NCBI GenBank assembly: GCA_038025085.1 | Contig: CM076147.1 | Span: 40,546,766-40,610,765, forward strand | Length of the DNA: 64,000 nt | Direction of reading: 5' to 3' | From: Tetragonia tetragonoides | Taxonomy: Eukaryota; Streptophyta; Magnoliopsida; Caryophyllales; Aizoaceae | Shown here: positions 1 to 15,151 of the stretch, piece after piece | Layout: every line of letters starts with the position of its first letter | How positions within the stretch are numbered: the stretch's first letter is position 1 | The notes under the pieces: generated by a model | What the model saw: only the letters and a program-made list of their open reading frames with translations | The model's database searches: none | What the model was told of the DNA's origin: nothing | Made by a program: the position numbers and the translations under genes

Positions 1-278
1 AGATTATACTTTTGATGATAAGTGTTGGATTTGTCAAATGTCAGCAGGATGGAATGGGATACTTATACATATGATGAACCTTTGACAAGGCTCTATAGGG
101 TTTGGGATGGGTTCGGGTGTGATAATACATCAGAATACCTCCATGTTCATCATGTCAAGTCAGCCCTGCTGCCTATCAAGCACTAACACAATATCAGATT
201 TAAATCACTTCTCCACAATGCAATCTGCCAAAGCCAACTGTTCATCAGGAGCTGATTAAAGACGATTAGACAACTTGC

Positions 279-2297
<2,019 letters not shown>

Positions 2298-3207
2298 TTT
2301 CACAACCTTCTAATCCTATATAGTCCTACCCCAGAGGGCCTTTCACAAGTTCCCAAGTCAGTTTCAGACCATCATAACCAACAATAGTGTCACCATAGAA
2401 GGCAACAGGCTATTCTGTAAGACCCATGACACAGAATATACAACCCTTCCCCCTAAACAAAGGCACCCTACATAACACAGAAAACAAATAATTCTGGCTC
2501 CACATAGCAAGTTAATTTCATATAAGAATTAATAAGAAAAGTGGGTTACAAATTAATTTGCTGATTCCTTGACCCTACAAAGGAAAATACCAATTACCCC
2601 AAAAAGATTTCTTTTTGCAAACAAAATCTGTAGAAAAGAAATGATACCCAGAAGATTTTATCAACAACTTTCTCTAACCCAGTTTCTCTTTCTCTCTTTT
2701 CTCCAAATTAGCTCTCTATCTTCAATGCAACAATAAAATTTTGCCAGATAATGCAGAAGCTTCGAGGGATGGAGTGTCACTGCAATTTGTGAACAGGATG
2801 AGAACAAATTCAGGGTGTTAGGAAAAAGGGTAGGAAAAGAGAGAAAACCCCTGCAAAATGTGCAGTAATTAAATGGAGCATTGAATAATATACAAGAGAG
2901 GAAGAGTGGCAATAGTTGTTTTCTCTCTCCTCGTGAAGATCAAGAAGAAACGACCCGCACCAGAGAGATCTCTCGATGGTTTATTAGATAATTTGATCAG
3001 TTGACGGTTTAATAATTGTTTGATCTGTTGTGCAATTTGTTACTCCGGAAATTAGGGAAGTGCATGATGCTGGCAGTGATGAAATTCCCCAAAGATGTCA
3101 CATGATGCTTCCTCCCAAGCGGCCTCCATGACCAAATTAATGTCATTAAACCAGTTTATAATTTTTATCTATGAATTAGATAACGTAAAAATTCTTAACA
3201 AATAGAG
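2298..3207 (-). promoter_or_regulatory. Upstream leader and promoter region of the MLO-like gene
   Basis: This is non-coding sequence upstream of the MLO ATG, read leftward. It contains pyrimidine/purine stretches (2680-2710, 2920-2960) as are common in plant 5' leaders. A leader intron is possible but I cannot fix its borders. No open frame here looks like a protein. Confidence 0.4.
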
Positions 3208-3216
3208 TAAAAAGAA

Positions 3217-4042
3217 GCGCAATTTGGTTAAAACCACCTAACATGTTTCAAAATTTGTCCAGTACCCCCTGAAACGTTACTATTTGGCGAGTACCACCTT
3301 AAATGTTTATTCCGCCCTCGAAGTCAAACCTTAATTGATTTTCCAGGCAAATCCAATTTTTTTTTGACCATTTTACCCCCCAAGTGTGAGTCACGTGACA
3401 ACTTATATGAATTTTTTTTTTTTTTTTTACTTAATTTTACTATGTTTGTTTAAATGAAGAATTTATTTTATTACTATTAGTTGTTAATTTATTTTATTAC
3501 TATTACTTATTTACCCACCCACCCACAATTGAATTCACTGTCTTTCTCTCTCGTCATCTCTCTCGTCATCTCGCTCACTCCATCTTTTTCCAGCCATCGA
3601 TCTTTCCGATCGGTAAATTGAACAGAATTTGACGCTGCTCAAATTGGTTGCGAAATTGGAGATGCGAATTAAGTAAATTTAACCATTTAATGAACAAGGG
3701 GAAAACATGTACAATACAAAAAGATTTATAATTGAAGGACACATATGTAGCTGGTTCTTGCTTGTTCAATCTTGTTCTCCTATTTCCCATCTTTTAGTTT
3801 GCTTTTAACTGATGTTTCTTCGATATTGTTATCTTCATGGTGCTAGGTTTCCATTTGGTCATTGTCTAGGAGAGAGAAAAATAAAGAACTTGATTTGAGT
3901 TTGATTGCAATTGAATAAATTAGGGTTTAAATTTGAGAAAAGTTATTGATTGCATAAGGCTTTAATATATGGGGTGATTGTTGATGTTCTGTATCTTTTG
4001 CCTTTTGCTGCTGAGTGGTGGCAACCATAAAGCATAAATGGC

Positions 4043-4111
<69 letters not shown>

Positions 4112-4770
4112 CAGATTGTGAATGTATAATTGTACTCCATAAGTCCATAAGATTAGAAATTAAAACAGTCCACATTTGAATTTCGCTGCTTCGAACCCAG
4201 CATTTAGCCCGCCATTGCCGCCTCACTCTACTGGGATTGGGAACCATTAGAGATAAAAGGTAGCAAGCAAGGAGGAGAAAAAGAAAGACTAGCAGAAAAA
4301 AGAGGGAAGAAAAAAAAAGAGAAAGGGATAAGGAGAACAGAGAAGCAAAACGAATTAAAGAGAGAGAAAAAATTATTAGTGAAAACATAATCCGATAGTT
4401 TCACACCGTTACTTAAGGGACTTGGATATGGTACTTGGAGATGGTGTTTGGAATGGCAGATGAGAGAATGGCGAGGAAGAAAGGAAAGAGAGAAAGAGAA
4501 GAGAGAGAAACAGAGGAAAATAAAAGAGGACAACAATTCAATAAATAGGATAGTAAAAATAAAAATAAAAAAAAAATTCATGTAAGTTGTCACGTGACTC
4601 ACACGTGGGGGGTAAAATGGTCAAAAAAAAATTGGATTTCCCGGAAAATCAATTAAGGTGTGACTTCCAGGGCGGAATAAACATTTAAGGTGGTACTCGC
4701 CAAATAGTAACGTTTCAGGGGGTACTGGACAAATTTTGAAACATATTAGGTGGTTTTAACCAAATTGCGC
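3217..4770. mobile_element. Non-autonomous Mutator-like element (MULE) with ~200-bp terminal inverted repeats
   Basis: The left end (3217 to about 3425) and right end (about 4568-4770) are inverted copies of each other, roughly 95% identical by eye, both starting GCGCAATTTGGTTAAAACCA. The element is flanked by identical 9-base copies of TAAAAAGAA at 3208-3216 and 4771-4779; 9-bp duplications with long inverted repeats are the signature of Mutator-like transposons. It is 1554 bp with no transposase frame, so it would need a transposase from elsewhere. The interior holds a long GA microsatellite and AT-rich sequence resembling a gene leader or intron, so it may have captured host DNA (Pack-MULE). 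The inverted repeats include a CACGTG core. Confidence 0.92.
4045..4106. repeat. (GA)31 microsatellite inside the MULE
   Basis: About 62 bases of uninterrupted GA dinucleotide. It generates spurious Ser/Leu-rich open frames on the minus strand (3927-4388) which are not genes. Confidence 0.97.
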
Positions 4771-4779
4771 TAAAAAGAA

Positions 4780-5978
4780 TGCCGTAAAACTTTAAAATTC
4801 GAATAAACACTGTGGTAGTAAAGATATTTCTACATTGTTTTTGTGCATTTTGTAATTAAAAATCTATATAAATGGAGACAAGTTGAAGAAAATTGCTCAT
4901 CGAAGGACATACGCTATGAACAGTAGTAATAAAAGTATAAAAATACCATAGAAATGTTTTTATTATTGTTTGAAAGGAATACCATAGGAAATTAGGAATT
5001 CCTAATATTAAAAAATTAAACATCTAGTAGAGAATGTAGGAGTAGAGGAATGTCATCCTAAAATATTTTACCTTATAAATTGTGCGTATATACATTATAA
5101 GAAATACTAGGTTCTATTCTTTTCGTCTTTTTATGTTGCATACCTTCATTTTCTTTGTTATGTTCTGCAAATTGTGTTCCATTTCGTTACGCTCTATTTT
5201 CCATTCTGCTCTAGCTCATTCAATAAAAGAACAAGGCCTAATTGTAAGAGTTTGGTATGAGAGTCATAGGTTCGACACTCACTTGATCTGCCTTAGTAGC
5301 TTGTTATGTTCCAACGAAAAACCGAACTTCAGTATCACAATATCATGGTCCATGGAGTAACAAATAGGCTGCACGGAGAGCAAACCATATACGCGGACTT
5401 CAACTGAACCATGGGTTCCTATTAGGTATCTGTTTGATTTTGTATTCTCCATAGAGATAAATCAGGTATTTGCACTGATAATGACAATGACAGATCAACC
5501 ATAAGAACATATAATCTTGGTTATCAGCAGACTACCAGCGAAAGTTATTGCCAAAGGCCACCCCGAAACCACACTTAATAGACAAAGCCATGTTACTTGC
5601 ATTAATTGGAAATTTGAGAAAACATACCGTACCTCGTATCATAACCTTGCAACTAGTGTGATTTACAGTCAGTTTGCTATCATGGTGGACCTGCTTGGAT
5701 TATAATGTCAACTTCTGAAATCTGAATGAGACAATGGATCGGAAGATTTTGACACTAATATATGTATTGCTAGAACTTGATATGGTGTATTACAAGAGCT
5801 TGAACTGAAACAGCAATAGAACAAATCAAAAATGTGATGCTACCTTCGGATTATATAACCAAAAATCTCACCGACAGCTAAAACAGAAGCGAACTTCATT
5901 CCTATCACTAACCGTCTTTCTAATTTTAGTTCCATCCCTATTATCATTAAGAAAAGCAAGGACACTGAAATGAAAGCT
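4780..5978. other. Intergenic spacer between the MULE and the 3' end of NUG2
   Basis: AT-rich DNA with no convincing gene. Around 5225-5290 there is a weak tRNA-like pattern ending in GGTTCGACACTC that could be a decayed tRNA-derived SINE head; this is only a suggestion. About 5750-5978 probably holds the NUG2 3' untranslated region. Confidence 0.5.
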
Positions 5979-8900
5979 TTATTCCTCTGCGCCCGTAACT
6001 GGTTCAGATATTTCCCCCTTTAGCTCCTTTTCGCTATACAGATCACTCTGAACAGGGACATCTGCCAGCTGCTGAGATGAAACAACATCGGCTATAGCTT
6101 TCATTGCTGATGAGGACTTCTCTTTCTCTTCCTCTGTCTCTGTTTCCTCATTTCTGTCATCACAAGAAACTTCTGGGGTATCATCTTTTTGTTGCGGTGG
6201 AGGAACAAAGAAGGGTATTCTTCCTCTCTGCCAGTCGTAAAGGACCATCTTTGCTGCCGTCATCAAATCTGGTTCTCCACCCTGAGGCGAGAGCAGCACT
6301 TCAGCACAGATTCACAACTCAAAAAAGTGCATGGAAATAAATGAAGTAAACATGAGATTGTGCACCACCACTCTGGTGAAAGCAAACCCCAAGAAACAAG
6401 AAAGAGCTGTTCAAGCCTTTGGTTGTAACTCAGAAACAACGCTGCAAGTGAGTTGAGATAGCTATGGTAAAAACTTCATACCCTGACGCCTTTTAAATTT
6501 TCATCAAAGGCCAAGAAATTCAGGGACTGTACGATCTTCAATGAAGAATATTTCACAGGGAAAGGGAAAAGCTATTGCAGAAAACCAACGAACATTACAG
6601 CGATTTTCCTTTTAACATCAACTTGTAGAAAACCCCTAGAGAGAACGGAAAAGAAAACCCTGCGTTACACAAATGCAACTAACATACTCATCCACTGTAT
6701 CTTGATCAACGCAGCTACAGGATCTCCCAACCATGTAGCTAATAATTCATGAGAACCTACGAATCCTTTCAAAGACAAATCTCTTCCAAGAGTTCGAAAT
6801 GAGTTATCTCAAAGAAGAGAAAAAGCAATTGAACCAAATGCAGCTTGATAATAAGGGAGAAGTACTTTTGCAGTTTCTATCGACTACTATGCTGTTCTGA
6901 ATATAAAAACATAAATGATAATCTCCAGATAAATGAAAAAGAACACAAAGGTGGAAACAAACCTTCAATAGTTTGCCTGACAATTTGCAAAGCTTAAAGA
7001 GGAAGTCATGTTCATCCTCCCTGGTAAGATCACATAAAAGTACTTTATCTTAGAAGAGATTAAACAACCAGAACGTGCATCGAGCAAAATGCTCCAACAG
7101 TCTAAAGAACTTGGCACAATAAGGTACAAACATCAATGTAGAAATAAAGATATTGTTGAACTACAACATTTGCAAGGATTACTTGAGCCCATGCCTGAGT
7201 TAAAAAGGAGCTGATCAAAATGAAAACAGTTAAACAAGACAAACAACAACAACAACAACAACCCAGTAAGTATCCCGCCTAGGGCGGGGTCTGGAGAGGT
7301 CCAGATGTACGCAGTCTTACCCCTACTAGTCGCCAAGAAGAGAGACTGTTTCCGAAAAAACAGTTAAACAAGAAAACAACCTAATTTCAACCACATCCAT
7401 TAATGATTCCTTTTACGGCTGTTATACTTTCAACTTTCAAGCAACATTATTCATAAACAAGCTTACTCATTCCAGGACAGACTCCACAATAACATAATTC
7501 AGAAGCAAACTGCCAGGAGCATCATTCGAAATCATGGCTTCGCTCTTAGTTTAGAATACAAAGTTTCAGAAGGTCAGTAATCAACAAGCAGCACATCATT
7601 TTATACTTCGTATGTATTTAATTCCCTCAAACGGATGAGTTACGCATTGCCAACAAGCTAGATTAGAGTTACAAAAAAAAAAGCTAAGTACAGTCTAGGC
7701 AAGCACATGAATGAACCAACATTTAGTTCACTAAACTAGCCACCTAGATCTCGGCACTGGTGTGTTGCCTTTCCTGGGTATTTACGAGCATGCTTTTCAA
7801 CCAAAAAAAGGAAAAATAAAAACAAATTATACATGGAGGATGGTATTTGCTTCATTCAGCATTTGAGGCAAACACTTGTAAGCAGAAAATGAAACGTTAA
7901 CATATGCAACAGAAAATAAAATTTAAAATCAATACCAGTCCTTTATCTTGTATGCTCTTTCCAGGTGCTCCTTTTTCACACGTTTCAGCACTTCTCCAAT
8001 GTGCTCAGCAGCATCCTGTAAATTTGAAACTCGCACCTGCAATTACAAACCAGCACTGCTTGTTAGATTTCTAGGCCGCCCGAGACAACATTTACCAGCA
8101 AATCATCCTGCGAGTCTGCCAAAGCAAGGGGGGAGCATATTGTACATTGACAAATGTATTCTTAACACGTCATGCCACATAAGTCAAAAATTGCAATTCC
8201 AATTTTAGATATACAGTATGATTAGGAGACCAAACAGTGTGATATATAAAAGGGCCAATGCATCAGCCTCAGAAGCCAGAAGTAGCTCGCATGAACAAAC
8301 AGTATGTACATAAACTTCGATACCCTTCACAAATTAAGCTAAAAAAATCCAGAAATACATACCACACCCTTTAGTACAACGTCTGTCTCAGTATCCGTAT
8401 TCTGATACACAACTCCAGGGCAGTCTATTAGAAAGATCCTCTTTGTAAGTGTAATATATTGCCAAACTTTAGTCTCCCCTGGAATAGGAGCAACCTTGCA
8501 AACCTAAATCACAAAAACATGCATTCAGCTAATTAGATTTGACAAAAACTCATACATAATCATAACCTGGCTAAGGTTTTATTCATCTATAGAAGGCATT
8601 ACATTTTTTGTACGCAATGTATTGATAACTGATGATTTCCCAACATTGGGATAGCCAACAAAACCCACGGATATTGCTTGCTTGTCTGTTTTTAGCCGAG
8701 AAAATTGTCTCAAAATGGAAAGAAGAGAACCCTGAAAAAGGAAAAAAAGTAAAGTCAAAAGCCAATAAAAGAAATAAAGATATATATATATACCGAATAT
8801 AAAAAAAAGTTTTTGTCAGACCACGACACATTTTAGTGGAGATAAAGTTTAACACCCACAACCTCAGAGAAGCGAGCGCATTACAAAACCTCCTAAAGCT

Positions 8901-11900
8901 ACTTCAGAAATACCTCCTAATTTGAGTAGGAAATACAAATAGACGCAAAAACTGCCAACACCCAGACCCAGCATTCAATTTTTGACTCTCAGTGATCCTT
9001 TTACTTGCAAGCCTATTTGCTTCTTTATTTTGCTTATGTAAGGAATGTGAAGAACTCTGCCATCCTGAGATTGTCATCTTTAGTCATCTTTTGTCATCCT
9101 AGTAGACTATACAATTACAACTACCCATACAACCCCAGCAACAGTCTTTAGCAAAATGCATCAATTACAGTGATCCATTCCACAAAGTGATTGTCTTTTC
9201 CCTACTTGGCATGGATCATACAGTCTGCAACCCACTTAGACCCTTAGTTTTCATGTATAAGATCTTAAGCTCCATTATTCAAAATCTGGTTGTCTTACCC
9301 CCTACTAGGCATGGATCATACAGCCTGCAAACCACTTAGACCCTTAGTATTCCTGTATAAGATCTTAAGCTCCATAATTCAAAAGCAATACCTTATTCCC
9401 AGCTGTGGCCGACTATTCCTTGAAATACTTGTTGTAACTGTTGTTCAACTTGAGTCTCATCTACTACACCTTTGGTAGACCCAAAACAGCCCCCGCCTCC
9501 CAAGTCTCAGCAACCTTTTCTCTAGATTATTTCCAGAATGAGGAGGTTGAGAACAGCTCAGCCCCTGAACTCAGCAGGCCCAACCCCACTTCTGCTAACA
9601 GCTAGAAGAATACAAAATTCCGGTGTTCGTCTCCATTAATGATTAGAAACTGACTAGCATTTAGCCAATCAAAGCCTAAATGGTGACAGCAACTACCTCT
9701 ACTGGTCAATCAAGCCTACCGTGCTTAATCAAGAGTCACCATTTCTTGGCTATGAGGTGGTTACTGATACAGTAAAAATAGTTTGACATTTGTGTTTTTC
9801 CAAATGACATTATGGCAGTGTGGATTGTGGCATACAACATCGAATACATAATAAATGATTTTTATTGGGTCAACATCTGTGAGAACTGGCCTAGTAATCA
9901 ATACCAAATTGGGATTTGCGTTATCACATACTGATGAATCCAAAGGGAAGATGAATACAATTTCAAGTGTGTCTTGTCCCTTGTTGTAATTCCATAACAA
10001 AAGTCAACCAGAATGGACTAGCTTTCAACATAAGCAAAAATATAAAAATAAAAAACAAAATAACTTACTTTTCCAAAAGGCTTAGTGACACTAGCATGGA
10101 AAGCTAGGGTGGGGTACTCCTTCGAGAGCACTCTAAGCCATCCTTTCGTAGCCCAAGCTGGAATTAAATCACACTGTATGAAAGAGTATCAGCAACCTAA
10201 ACCGCCATGAAGAACACATCACAATCCAGTATTGCAGAACTAATAGACAAAGTTGTAACCTTATTTAATAGAAAAACCATATGCTTGTGCTTGCAGTTCT
10301 GTCTCAAATGCTTCTCTAGATGATAGCACCTTGTACCCATGGGGTCCCTGGCATCCAAAACCTTCAAACAGAAGCAAAAAGAAATCATAAGTTAAACTAG
10401 TCAATACATTGCACAATTTTAAGAGTAAATTCTTGAAATGAAAAGGTCAAGGCATTGTCAATTTCAAAACTTTAACAAAAAAAAGGGGTGGAGAGGAACA
10501 TGAGTGATAAGCCAGACTAATCATACAACAACCCAAGTGCAACCAAAGCCTAGAGGTCTGTAGTTGCTCAATGCATATCTCGTTACCAATCAAGAATTAG
10601 GCCTTTCCATGGGGGCAGTGAGAAGAGAAACAGACTCTCACAACATTAGAAGTGTATATACAGAATACAACTGTTACCACTGCACACAGATTCATCATCC
10701 CAATTTCAGGCTTCCCTCCCGCGCTTTTCTTTCCCCTGCTTACTTCTTCTCAGAGGGCAAATGGATGATGAGAAAATTTATTCACATTAACTTTGCTCAT
10801 GCACACTGGCATTCACATAAAAAAATCAGATGGTCGCTCCACCCGCACAAAGTAAAATAATGGTGTAGGCGAGAGGTTAGTATGACAAATCAAGTTTTGG
10901 TATCTGAAGTCTATGTTATTTGTAGTATGACAAAACAAATTTTAGTATCTGAAGTTGATGTACCCTGTAATTCCTAGAAAGAAAGTGGGGAGCTGATAGC
11001 ATAAGAGGTACGGAAGACAACGCACACATTCCTGGCAATTCTAAACAGCACGCATCTTTGTTTCTTCATAAGCGAGTAGGGAAGGGTTGCTCACCTGAAC
11101 CACAACATCAGATGAATCTATAACTTTGTAGAGTTCACCCCATATACGTTTGCTTTGACCCTTCTCAAACATAGTGTGACGAACCAGATCCCTGAATCCA
11201 TCTTCATCCTCTCCTTTGATAGATGGGATAGTTGCTTTCTTTTGTTCAAACTCCTCTGCAAGGGTTGCAGACAAACATAAAGCCAACAATACTCAATTTG
11301 CACAGAACGATATGAATTTGAACTAACAAGACATGCTCATCATCATCAAAGAACTGCACAAAAACAGAAACAAATTTTTGGTCCAAGTATACAGCATTTT
11401 ACCAATTACCCAGCAGACAACCTAATGTCTATCAGGCGTTGTGATCCAGATAATACTCTAAATTCATCTCACATAATAACTTCGTTGTCATTATCCCCCA
11501 AAAAAAAAAATGTTGTCATTAACTGTTCTTTATTAAAAAAATATACTCCCGTCACTAGCTTTAACAAAATTCCCACTACAAACAGGTTGAGACTGACAGT
11601 GGGGCAAGCCAAAATAGGAAATGACAGTCACCCGGACAAAAGAATTACGGCTAACAAAATTATTAAAAAAAAATAGAAATAAAGAAAGACAAAGTCTGTT
11701 AATGGGGAAGGAGAGTGTAAATAATAAAGGACCTGAACATCCAAAAAAATTCAAAACGTACAACAAACTCGTTCTTTGACACAATTTCTTTGGTATCTTC
11801 TGCACAGCTTGAGCACTGAAGGTTAAGAACCCAAATTTCCACACTCATTTACAAACAGGAGCATCACCTATGCACGTTCAAGCTGAACAAACCTATTCAG

Positions 11901-14332
11901 GAAAAGGATTTGAGACACAAGATTGGCAAATCAACCAACTTCCAACCAGTGTCATATCCAGCTCTGCTGCATGATAGAATTGTCCTAGTAACCAATACAT
12001 AGCTACGATAAACTAAGTAAAGCTGGCCAATTTCCCGAACAATGAGAATCTAGTTTGTGAATGCTTTAATAAAGTTATAAATTTAAACACATTTCACGGC
12101 TATCACATGCTTGAAACTCGAACCAGAAACTGAATAAAACTATGCACACAAGTAAGAAGCTTATACCATACCTTGCAAGTTATCAGCTTTTTTCAGTAGA
12201 GACTGGTAATCTGCTGCGTCAAGCTTGGGGCGTTTCCGCTTTGTTTTTGGTCCAAACGCATTTGCAAAAGGTTCAGTATCAAGCAGATGAGATCTTTGTT
12301 GCTACAGACAGAAGGGACCGCGCAAAAAGAGGTAAGCACTAACTCATTTAGTCATATCACATATATGGGGAAGGTTGCGGAAAAGAATTGACACTGACAA
12401 TAGACTATCCAAGACATCTCACATATACAAAGGTACTCCGTATACATAGACTGGAACAATATATATTGACAAGCTACCAAACTCATAATAGTCCCACCAT
12501 GCTACTTTGAATTTTCCACTTCTAAACAGAATGACGTTCAACAAAGAGGAAAAGTAGTAAAGCTTTGCGAGTAAACTTTGCAACATTTCCTGATGCTAAT
12601 GGATAGATGCATACAATAACATGCAACTCTGCAGCCGTTAGATATCCTCACTATTGTACAAATTGTCAGAGGAACTAATTCCAAGAGGCGGGGAAAGTAA
12701 TCCCAAATAGGTGTATATCAACGACTTTGGGGGATGAAAATAGGATTTCAATAGAAGAAATGAACACATATAACAATACAAAACTATAATTATGAAAATA
12801 TGTAAGACTATAGTTTGTGCATTGTGACTACTGTTTTTTAAACATTTCAGAAGTATACACCTATATCTATATGTGAGCTATGTAAGCCATAAACATGAAC
12901 CACTAGTATATAACAGTAGAATCAACCAAAGCAATAACCACTATGACCCAATCAAACTTATATAACCTCAAACTGGGGTGGTCTCATATTCTGTAAATAA
13001 GTACACACTACAAGAAGGTTTTAAGCTTGAGAATGAAGCAAGTACAGTATGTTTAGTTAGAAAATAAGCTTGAAAGTCATATTCGTTATCTCGCGGTCCA
13101 ACTAAGCGTGGCACCAAAAGAATGAATACCTTAGGTAGGTCATTTAGGAGGGACATGGGAAGTTTCTTTTCCCTTAATATGACATTGTAGTTGCTTGACA
13201 TGCGACTCTCAAGCTCGTCACGGAAAAATTCAAGCTCCTTCTGACCGACAACTCTAGTATTCCCTGCATAACATCAAAGAAGAGCGAAGCAATTCAGCTA
13301 ATCAAGCATTATCATTTTTATTTATTTACAAGTCTTCAACTTAATACACATGCAAACATTGTAGTACAGCTTGCATTTGTCCCTCCCTAAATTAATGGTG
13401 CGATAACATAAAGCTCAAAAGCTAATCATCCTCGTTAAGACTGACTTCTCCAAAGCTACCAGAACTTCAGAGAAGAATTCAAGTAAATAGGTCGAGAAAT
13501 TGAAGCAAACTCCTCTACTTTCAATATCTCACACTTCAACAACAGAGCTTCTGACCTATTCTCTCCCTTAATTCATTCTCCACCGTAAAACTCAGTCAAA
13601 TTGAAGATTTACAAAAACATTTTTTGGTAGGCTTACATACCCTTTGGAATATATTTTGAAAGTATTTCTACACAACAACTGCCAAAAGTACAGTTGCAAG
13701 CTGCATCTTCTTTGGCACAATTTCCACTTAAACTTTCACCATACCAGAACACATCAACAACTTTTAAGGATACATTCAGAACAATATAAATATAATACTC
13801 TTCAATGAGAAGCCATAAAATGCACTCATTACTCACTTCAATTCCAAAATAATTCATTATCCACGTAATCAGACACTTATCCATAACAGAAACGCAAAAA
13901 TTCACATAAACCACGCTCAATTGATCATAAAATTCATCATAACTTTTAGCCAGATATCATGATTCATTACTCAATTTTATTCCAAAAAATAACTTATTTC
14001 TCATGAAATCAGTAACTTATCATAAAACCAGCAACAAAAATTCATCAAAAATTGCATCAAAACAACAACGAAATAACAGAAATAATAAAATTCAATCAAA
14101 ACGACATACCAAACCAACGGCGATCAGGTTGAATACGAGTAGAAGGCAAATCCTTAGATTGATATTCATGCTTCAAGACTTTTCCACCCTTATCACGCTT
14201 AGGGCGAACACTATACATCTTGAGCCGCCGCACAGTGGCGGCGCTACGACTGTCGCCACTGCCACTGCCACCCTTATCGCGACGGTCGGCATCTAGAGAA
14301 TGTCTCGGCTTCTTCTCTTTCGTTTTCGCCAT
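5979..14332 (-). CDS. NUG2: Nuclear/nucleolar GTPase 2 (NUG2/NOG2), circularly permuted GTPase of 60S ribosome biogenesis
   Basis: NOG2-family GTPases bind pre-60S particles in the nucleolus/nucleoplasm and monitor maturation before export. Eleven exons join in frame to 528 residues, close to the Arabidopsis protein: 14332-14110, 13263-13130, 12301-12172, 11255-11095, 10361-10260, 10173-10069, 8731-8603, 8503-8363, 8036-7936, 7020-6963, 6281-5979. The N-terminal domain includes [19 protein letters not shown] and [19 protein letters not shown]. The GTPase motifs are in the permuted order of the YlqF/YawG group: DARDP, then NKCD (G4, formed across the 10260/10173 junction), then GYPNVGKSS (G1, exon 7), then DCPG (G3, exon 8). 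The last exon is acidic ([11 protein letters not shown]). All splice sites seen are GT-AG. The intron between exons 6 and 7 carries a tandem duplication, and the intron between exons 9 and 10 a SINE. No defects were seen. Confidence 0.97.
7240..7356 (-). mobile_element. 5'-truncated Au-like SINE in NUG2 intron 9
   Basis: Read on the minus strand it carries GGTAAGACTGCGTACATC, then CCAGACCCCGCC, and ends in repeated TTG, the 3' half and tail typical of plant Au SINEs. It is flanked by perfect 17-bp direct repeats, AAAACAGTTAAACAAGA, at 7223-7239 and 7357-7373, which mark a LINE-assisted insertion. Only about 117 bp remain, so the promoter-bearing 5' half is missing. It lies inside an intron and is removed with it. 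Confidence 0.9.
9191..9387. repeat. Tandem duplication, ~99-bp unit, in NUG2 intron 6
   Basis: Two adjacent copies (9191-9289 and 9290-9387) share GGCATGGATCATACAG, CACTTAGACCCTTAGT and GTATAAGATCTTAAGCTCCA with about ten scattered differences. It is a simple direct duplication with no coding content. Confidence 0.88.
10878..10962. repeat. Short tandem duplication, ~45-bp unit, in NUG2 intron 4
   Basis: TAGTATGACAAA followed by GTATCTGAAGT occurs twice, 45 bases apart, with several differences. Confidence 0.75.
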
Positions 14333-14700
14333 TGAAATGGTGCTGCCGAAAAACCCTAGATTTTGTGAAAGAGGTTTTAGAACGGGGAATGCTTCGAAAG
14401 ATATAGAAACCCCCCACTCTTTTCTTTATTTTCTCTCTCTGACTACGGCTAGGGTTTCTGGAGCGAAGTTTATACGTTGCTTATGTTATCGGTTATGAAC
14501 TTGTGTGGTTATGATGGTCGGTTAGTCGGTTACGGAGTCATGGACCCTATGACCGACGGACTAGTCTTTTATCTCCAACCCGGGTCAAAATGAAAACCCG
14601 AAACACCTCAAATCGGATCTTAGCCAATTTGGGTTTTTTCCCCAATGTCGAGTTACTAAACAATTGACAGCTACAATTACTTGAACAACTAATCGCTAGT
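14333..14700 (-). promoter_or_regulatory. NUG2 upstream region with telo-box-like AACCCTAG motifs
   Basis: Upstream of the NUG2 start, AACCCTAG-type motifs occur at about 14353 and, in the other orientation, at about 14449. Telo-box motifs are common in promoters of plant translation and ribosome-biogenesis genes, which fits NUG2. The assignment is inferred from motif and position only. Confidence 0.4.
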
Positions 14701-15111
14701 AGCTCTGAAAGAGAGAGTATAGTTGGTTATGAGGCTAGATTTTATGGTAAAGATCATGGGTCAAATTCTCAAGAAGCCCTATATGTATTTGCTAATTATT
14801 GCATACTCTTGGGGGTTTATCCCGTGTATACTTTAAAAGTAGTAGTTACGGGTTTCTCGTATAAAAAAAAAAGACTAATCGCAAGTAAAAGAGTTAAGCC
14901 TACTGCAACAGTTAGGCATTGCATTCAGTAATAAGTTTTTTCAATAGTTGTTAGTGGGTTCGGCCGTTCGGGTAGTCAAATCACTACTCATCCTAATTTA
15001 GCTGTTAGGGTAGTATTTTGCAAAAGTTAACAAATATAGACTTTCAACTCCATATAGGCTAGATGTTGAGAATTTGAGATTATTTAGGTATTTGATTTCA
15101 ATTCCATTCTT

Positions 15112-15115
15112 TTAT

Positions 15116-15151
<36 letters not shown>

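Noticed and set aside
3927..4602. Long Ser/Leu/Phe-rich open frames on the minus strand
   Set aside because: They are translations of the GA microsatellite and purine-rich MULE interior, with no domain or conserved wording.
5225..5290. tRNA gene
   Set aside because: A GGTTCGA motif is present but no cloverleaf can be drawn; at most a decayed SINE head.
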